From Umbilicaria muhlenbergii (taxonomy: Eukaryota; Ascomycota; Lecanoromycetes; Umbilicariales; Umbilicariaceae), in the NCBI GenBank assembly GCA_000611775.1, contig KK106981.1, forward strand, positions 7,678,023 to 7,742,022: a stretch of DNA of 64,000 nt. The letters are read 5' to 3'. Numbering within the stretch: the first letter of the stretch is position 1; every line of letters starts with the position of its first letter. The notes below the pieces were generated by a model, which worked only from the letters and a program-made list of their open reading frames with translations, did not search any database and was not told the DNA's origin. The translations under genes were made by a program, and so were the position numbers. Below are positions 58,972 through 64,000 of the stretch, in pieces.

Positions 58972-60495
58972 GGGTGACCTTGATCTGGATGACCGTCAAC
59001 GATTGCATGATCTTATGAGAACACTGCTTCGCATAGCCCGGGGCATGTTGTGATTTACCGAATACCCGGAAAGCGCCGCATCTACTTTTGGCTGGGGGGG
59101 ATTTTTTTATTGTACATTTCTTTTGTTTGGGAGTACAAGGATACCACTCTACTACTGGATTCAGGTGGATATGGAGGTATTGAGGGGGCTTCTCAAAGGC
59201 ATGGACTTTGCTGGACATATTGAATAGGAAAAGGCATAGCTTGTTCTCCCTCGCCTACTCTTAGGGCTTGAGGTAGAGACATGCGACGAGAATACAATAT
59301 TATTTTTCAGACATACATTTTGACCATACTTTACTCGCGTGCACCCGAATTCACGATGACGATTCTGAACGCGCCCTTTGCTCAGTTGCGCTCACCTTTC
59401 TCAACAGTGATGCCTAAGGTACGCAGGGTGGACCATGTAGGATGCCGAGGATCGCATCTAAGCCGAGGAAGTTTAAAACCCGCAAAGACCGAAGTCCGGT
59501 CGGCACGGCATCTCCAATGTCTGGAGCCGAACATCGTAGCGTCGTCATAAGCGTCACAAAGCTTGGCCATTTTGCACGGTACGAATGGATGGGACGGATG
59601 AAGATCACTTTCCGGAGTTTGGGATGAGGCACGAATGTGGAAGTCATGCATTCCTCGGATGTTCCTCCGGCCTTGCCGTGCCTTCCGCGATTGCAAATAA
59701 TTGTGATGTGAATCTGGATGACAACAACTGCGCGCGAAAGGCGTGTTCGCAGCAAGTACCACGCCTTGCTGCCTGTAACACAGGCTGTATGGACAAAACA
59801 AGTGGCAGCCTTCAGCTGATGGTCAACCCTGCTAATCAACGGATCTTGAGAAATATAGTACGGAAATTCCTGAAGCCATCCAATCCTATAGTCCATCTCA
59901 AGGATTTCCATAAATTGCTTTGAGTCTTGTGTTGACAAGGGATTCCTCCAACTGAATTGAAAGTGCCACCAAGTCTGACATTGTGTCCTGGCGCTGATTG
60001 GCTTGTGTATCCGAAACAACATGTGATCGCCAATCGCCTAACAACACTGGACAGAGCTATCAATCACTGATGTGTGTAATCCCTTTGACCGCTCTCGTTC
60101 TGTTCGAAGCACAGGGGAGTCTCGGGCTTCTGGTCTTGTGATCAAGTCACCGGCTCTCTCTATCGTGTACACCACCACAGGCATCTACAAGGTGACACTT
60201 CGATATCTCTCGGCCTCCTCAGCCCATGAGAGCAACGTCCGTGCACCACAAGGATAGCTTAAGGGATTTATCTCAAGCCGGCTATCCGGGGTTGTCCACT
60301 TCCCACGCACCCACGTTTCACCCCTTCGAAGGGCCCCTACAGGGCGCATCGCGCTGTCCCCAGCCTCGTACAACGCTTCCTTCCAATCCCTGACTCGCCT
60401 ACCACCAGGGTCCGGCCCTTCGTCGTGCCGGGTGCCGTTCCAAAGACACTGCGGTGCTGCCTCGCGAGCCTGGGAAGAGCCTTTCGGCCTATTCA
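58972..60495. other. 1.5-kb intergenic region, acidic unknown to USP gene
   Basis: I see no gene, tRNA or repeat that I can support. A G/T run (GGGGGGGATTTTTTTATTG near 59,094) follows the upstream gene and may belong to its 3' end. Confidence 0.5.
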
Positions 60496-62157
60496 ATGCC
60501 CTCTCCGCCCCTGCTCGCGACTACCCTTGTGTCACAGCCATCAACTTCAAAACCCACCTCCGGTGACTACGACCATGCGCATGCGCCCACCCACGAAGCC
60601 ACGCCTCATAGCCCGCAACTCTCCTTCGCGGCAATCTCTGCGCAAGATGGACGCCGCCCCTCCATTCAATTCGAAACCCAACAGTCAGAGGCCACCCTGG
60701 GAACAGCGAGTCCTAGGCCGAAGCCGCGAAAGCGCATGTCTTCTCCTCCACCACCGACGTGAGTCCGGAGTCCCCGCCGTGCTGCTTTCGCCTGATGTCC
60801 CGTCTGCATTGATGCACTCTTTTTGGCTAGAGCTCCGTAACTGCTGGCTCAGCCTGACTGCCTTGTTCAAGCGAACCCCACCACGGGTAGATCCGCACTT
60901 AGGGCTGAGCCTATCTTATCTCACGCTGTCTGTATTTCTATCACCTGCGCCGGTCAGACGGGAGGCAAGGGCAAGACCAATAATCATTTTTGTATATGTG
61001 ATATGTGAGATATGCTGACCTCCTCTCCGCATACTAGCACTTATGAGACTAGAGTGTCCTTCAATACCTTTGACAATCGCGACGCTACAGACTTTGCCTT
61101 GACACTTCAATCCAAGCATAGAGACTATGTTTACACGCCTCGTTCTCGCACCTTTCTGTGTGGAACTGATCAGAATGACTACTCTGAGTTTGCTCTCGAG
61201 TGGCTACTGGACGAGCTGGTAGACGATGGAGACGAAATCGTTTGTTTGAGGGTCGTGGCCAAGGACAGCAAGATTAACAGCGATGCCAGCGTAGAGGAAG
61301 GGAGGTACAAGACTGAAGCACAGCATCTTCTGGAACAAATCAAGGCGAAGAACAAGAACGATGAGAAAAGTATAAGCTTAGTTCTAGAATTTGCCGTTGG
61401 TCATGTCCATGATACTATTCAGCGCATGGTACGTATCCACTCTCTTTCCCAAAGGAACAGCAGCGGAGCCTGGGAGCATGTTATCTAACCTAAGTTTCCC
61501 GTTCTCCAGATTAAAATCTACGAGCCAGCTTGCCTCATTGTCGGCACGCGCGGCCGTTCCCTTGGCGGCATCCAAGGCCTGCTTCCCGGTTCAGTATCCA
61601 AATACTGCTTGCAAAACTCGCCAGTCCCTGTCGTTGTCGTACGGCCGTCGAAAAAGCGTGATAAGAAGAAGAAGCGACGGCTCGCGGACCCCAGCCGAAG
61701 CGGCTACAAAGATATCTTGGAGAAGAGTGGGATGTTGCACAAAAGCGAGAGAAACAAGATGGTCGAGCATGCTGGCGGAGAGGCGAGCGAGAAAGAAGCC
61801 AGGGAGGTGGCGAACGCCATCGGACTCCCAACTGCTTTCACAGGGGCCTTTGGTGGACTCGGGAAGAAGGAGAAGTCTACAACAGAGGCGAAGGGGGAGG
61901 GGGCGCCATTGGGAAGGGTGGTCAGCGGGCGGAGTGATTACACCACGGATGACGCTGAAAGTCCGAGTCCTACCGGCGCGTTGAGCCCGGATGTGCAAAG
62001 TTCAATAGGCGCGAAGAGCCCAGAATTTGAAAGGTTGGAGAGTCCGGCACCGAGTGGTGATGAGGAGGAGGAGGGTGGAGATGAGGAGGAGGAGGGTGGA
62101 GATGAAGGGAAGGGAACTTGGAGCAATACGGCCGTTGTGAAGGGACGAACCACCTAA
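60496..62157 (+). CDS. Universal stress protein (UspA) domain protein
   Basis: Three exons (60496-60758, 61038-61428, 61510-62157) give 433 residues. A Ser/Pro-rich N-terminus (MPSPPLLATTLVSQPSTSKP) leads to PRPKPRKRMSSPPPP. The Usp domain starts at RTFLCGTDQNDYSEFALEWL and ends with the ATP-type loop LIVGTRGRSLGGIQGLLPGS and VSKYCLQNSPVPVVVVRP. A basic KKRDKKKKRR patch and a long polar tail follow, with two copies of GDEEEEG near the end. Fungal Usp proteins of this layout are uncharacterised, thought to act in stress adaptation. The first intron (279 bases) is long for this locus, and a small extra exon inside it cannot be excluded. Confidence 0.88.
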
Positions 62158-62667
62158 GAAATAGGTTAGGCAATCGTGGGAGGGCTGAATTTGTAAAGAC
62201 GTTTTACTGAAGGGCGATGGATTTTACACGATTGTCAAGGGTTCCCTAACTATGTTTATGACATCCTGAGCGTTGTTTCAGATTACAAGAGGGTCTAGAC
62301 ATGGACCGGCAATCTGGTCTGTTCGTGGCGTGGCTTTTGCCCAACAGACCGTTAGATAAATGCATCAACGGGCCCACTACTGTGGATATTTGCAGCATCA
62401 GGGTCGTGAGAACGAGACGGAGGGCTTCCTCAGCTTGCTTCAAGGCCCTTGTAGATCCTCGCTTAATCCGGTGAGCTTGGGATGGCCTCCTCAGCCTTGT
62501 TGGATGGTGTCGTAGCATTCGTCATCCCGCAAGGGATCTCGGGGTTTCGAGCATCGACAGTCATGTCACTTGCGAAGAAACGACACACCAGGGAGGACAT
62601 CTTAGGCACGCTGGCACGAAGAGCTTCATGAAGCATCCTTCTACTTTCCGGTCCGTCACTGTTCTCC
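62158..62667. other. Intergenic, USP gene to GPHR-like gene
   Basis: These 510 bases contain the USP 3' region and the promoter of the next gene. Nothing further is seen. Confidence 0.5.
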
Positions 62668-64000
62668 ATGTTCTCCACCTCCGAGGACTGCAATGAATGC
62701 AAATCGGCGAGCCTTGGGCGCAGGTCGCACCCCTCCACAACGGTCATCTTTTCTTCTCTCCCCTTCATTGTCACCTTCCTCCTCATTGCCACAATAGTTC
62801 TCCAGAAGCTCTTTCCGTTACTCTCGGACCCAGCGTCCCTCAAAATCACCGATGGACCTCAGTTCCTACAAGGCAAGCAATCGTCGGGCACTTCGAGGGC
62901 GACGAGACCGTCCATCAAACGCGCATCTGCGTGGATCTTCTCAGCAACTATTGCACTGGCTGCAGTACTTGCCGAACTGATACTGTGTGAGATTTCTAAC
63001 ACGATCGATCCCACTGCTCGGAGGCTCGCACTCCGCATCACAGTTACACTACTCCTCCTTCTACTGGTCATAGCAATACCGCTTCTGGAACTTCACTCAC
63101 TCATCTCCTTCGCCGGGTACAAATATACAGGCAGTGGCAAGGGAAGGCTAAGGATAGCCTGGGTCCTGCATATTGTCGGTTTCACGGCATGGTTACTTGG
63201 GTTCTGGTGGGTTGGGACTGGCCTTTTGGGCAGGCGAGAGCTTGATACCGTTGCCAAAACACATCAGAGTCTGAGTGAAGCATGTCTCGAGCGCGTGGGA
63301 GTCATTGGCATCTCCCTCATGGCTCTTCTTTCCGGCTTTGCAGCGGTCAGCTCTCCGTGGCAGAACTTCGGCGCCAGGCCCAAACCCACCACGGAGGCAG
63401 ACATCGAGCGGAAACGAGCTGGCTTGGAAGCAACCAACGATATGCTCTCTGCAAAGCGGTCCCGCCTCCGTGCTCTGGAGCATAAAATGTCGGACGCACC
63501 CTCCGAAGGCTTTTTCCAGAAAGCTATTGGCTCCATTCGTGGTAACGCCGACACCACCGAGCGCAAAAGTCTTTTGCTCGAGATCTCCGGCCTAGAGACC
63601 ATGGCACTCTCGCTCTCCACCTCCCTTTCCATGTATCACACGCGCTTCCATCAGCAACAACGAGCCCGCACTGCGATCGGTCGCCTTCTGCTCACCGTAT
63701 CCTACGGATTCTCAGTGTACTGCCTCTACCGAATCCTCACGACCAGCCTTACCGCCGTCCGGCGTTGGCTTTCTCCTCCCAACAGCGCATTCACCGGCTC
63801 CGACCCAATCAACAACATCCTCACTCTCCTTGCTAAACACTACGACCCGCACCTCGACCAAGCAGCCTGGGCCCGCCAGATTTCCTTCTTACTGTCCGGC
63901 GTTATACTGTTTGCATCCTTCTCGTCTGTCTTGCAGACTTTCCATCTCTTTGCACGCTTCACGCCTGGCCTTCTCCGAGCCGCTCAAGCGAACCTTGCCT
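62668..64000 (+). CDS. Golgi pH regulator / GPR89-like membrane protein (5' part, runs off the window)
   Basis: The frame is open from the ATG at 62668 (MFSTSEDCNECKSASLGRR) through base 64,000, giving 444 residues without a stop or an intron. Hydrophobic segments include STTVIFSSLPFIVTFLLIAT, WIFSATIALAAVLAELILCE, TVTLLLLLLVIAIPLLELHS, VLHIVGFTAWLLGFWWVGTG and GVIGISLMALLSGFAAVSSP. This last segment is the GPHR_N hallmark (human: SGFGAVNAPY). A coiled-coil-like charged region follows (RAGLEATNDMLSAKRSRLRA), then further helices (LLLTVSYGFSVYCLYRILTT). Family members have eight to nine membrane helices and act as Golgi anion channels or GTPase-like receptors. The C-terminal ABA_GPCR part lies beyond the window. 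The frame upstream is closed by a stop at about 62,627. Confidence 0.88.
   Translation, partial: MFSTSEDCNECKSASLGRRSHPSTTVIFSSLPFIVTFLLIATIVLQKLFPLLSDPASLKITDGPQFLQGKQSSGTSRATRPSIKRASAWIFSATIALAAVLAELILCEISNTIDPTARRLALRITVTLLLLLLVIAIPLLELHSLISFAGYKYTGSGKGRLRIAWVLHIVGFTAWLLGFWWVGTGLLGRRELDTVAKTHQSLSEACLERVGVIGISLMALLSGFAAVSSPWQNFGARPKPTTEADIERKRAGLEATNDMLSAKRSRLRALEHKMSDAPSEGFFQKAIGSIRGNADTTERKSLLLEISGLETMALSLSTSLSMYHTRFHQQQRARTAIGRLLLTVSYGFSVYCLYRILTTSLTAVRRWLSPPNSAFTGSDPINNILTLLAKHYDPHLDQAAWARQISFLLSGVILFASFSSVLQTFHLFARFTPGLLRAAQANLA

Noticed and set aside
62463-62849. 128-codon minus-strand frame
   Set aside because: It overlaps the start of the GPHR-like gene, which has membrane segments and a family signature.
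1-64000. CRISPR arrays and biosynthetic gene clusters
   Set aside because: No regularly spaced repeats with unique spacers; no backbone biosynthetic enzymes. Genes are housekeeping types.

Overview
The window is nuclear DNA of a filamentous ascomycete (Pezizomycotina, perhaps Dothideomycetes). Evidence: short GT-AG introns of about 43-280 bases, fungal-type orthologues (ATL-type alkyltransferase, Brl1/Brr6, caleosin, Arp8 of INO80, Ist2-type anoctamin), and a sharp split into an AT-rich transposon graveyard and a GC-balanced gene-rich half. The species cannot be named from the sequence. The exon maps below are hand-built from reading frame, splice signals and family knowledge.

Bases 1 to about 25,150 are AT-rich and hold no host gene that I can support. 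They are layered transposon fossils: a 665-base element with 11-base terminal inverted repeats (93-757) that contains a 79-base-arm hairpin; two LINE (Tad1-like) remnants; a 13.3-kb LTR element (5222-18516, TSD TCATG) that carries a second 6.8-kb Ty3/Gypsy element inside it (8874-15697, TSD ATTCT); decayed hAT transposase sequence on the right (and possibly left) flank of the LTR nest; a 37-base minisatellite; and a Fot1/pogo-type element (about 22,300-24,320, minus strand) holding a perfect 88-base tandem duplication. CpG is almost absent here while CpA and TpG are abundant. Classical CpA-to-TpA RIP would do the opposite.

Bases 25,185-64,000 hold sixteen host genes. In order: metallophosphoesterase (-), IST2/anoctamin (+), BUD13 (-), ATL1 (+), a small conserved unknown (+), BRL1/BRR6 (+), RCC1 (-), cyclase-family enzyme (+), a RIB7 reductase fused to an N-terminal Cys/His module (-), PAF1 (-), ARP8 (-), ARL1 (+), catalase (+), caleosin (+), an acidic unknown (+), a universal-stress-protein gene (+) and the 5' part of a Golgi pH regulator-like membrane protein (+) that runs off the end (seventeen counting this partial gene). 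There is no biosynthetic cluster. Several genes concern chromatin, transcription and splicing (PAF1, ARP8, BUD13), nuclear envelope and transport (BRL1, RCC1), Golgi and ER membranes (ARL1, GPHR-like, IST2) and stress or lipid droplets (catalase, USP, caleosin). Divergent pairs (BUD13/ATL1, ARP8/ARL1, phosphoesterase/IST2, RCC1/cyclase) share promoters. The longest gap without a recognisable gene is 53,913-58,179.

The best leads are the RIB7 fusion, the CpG-specific decay of the repeats with TG/CA swaps between paired LTRs, and the CpG-rich hairpin near the left end.
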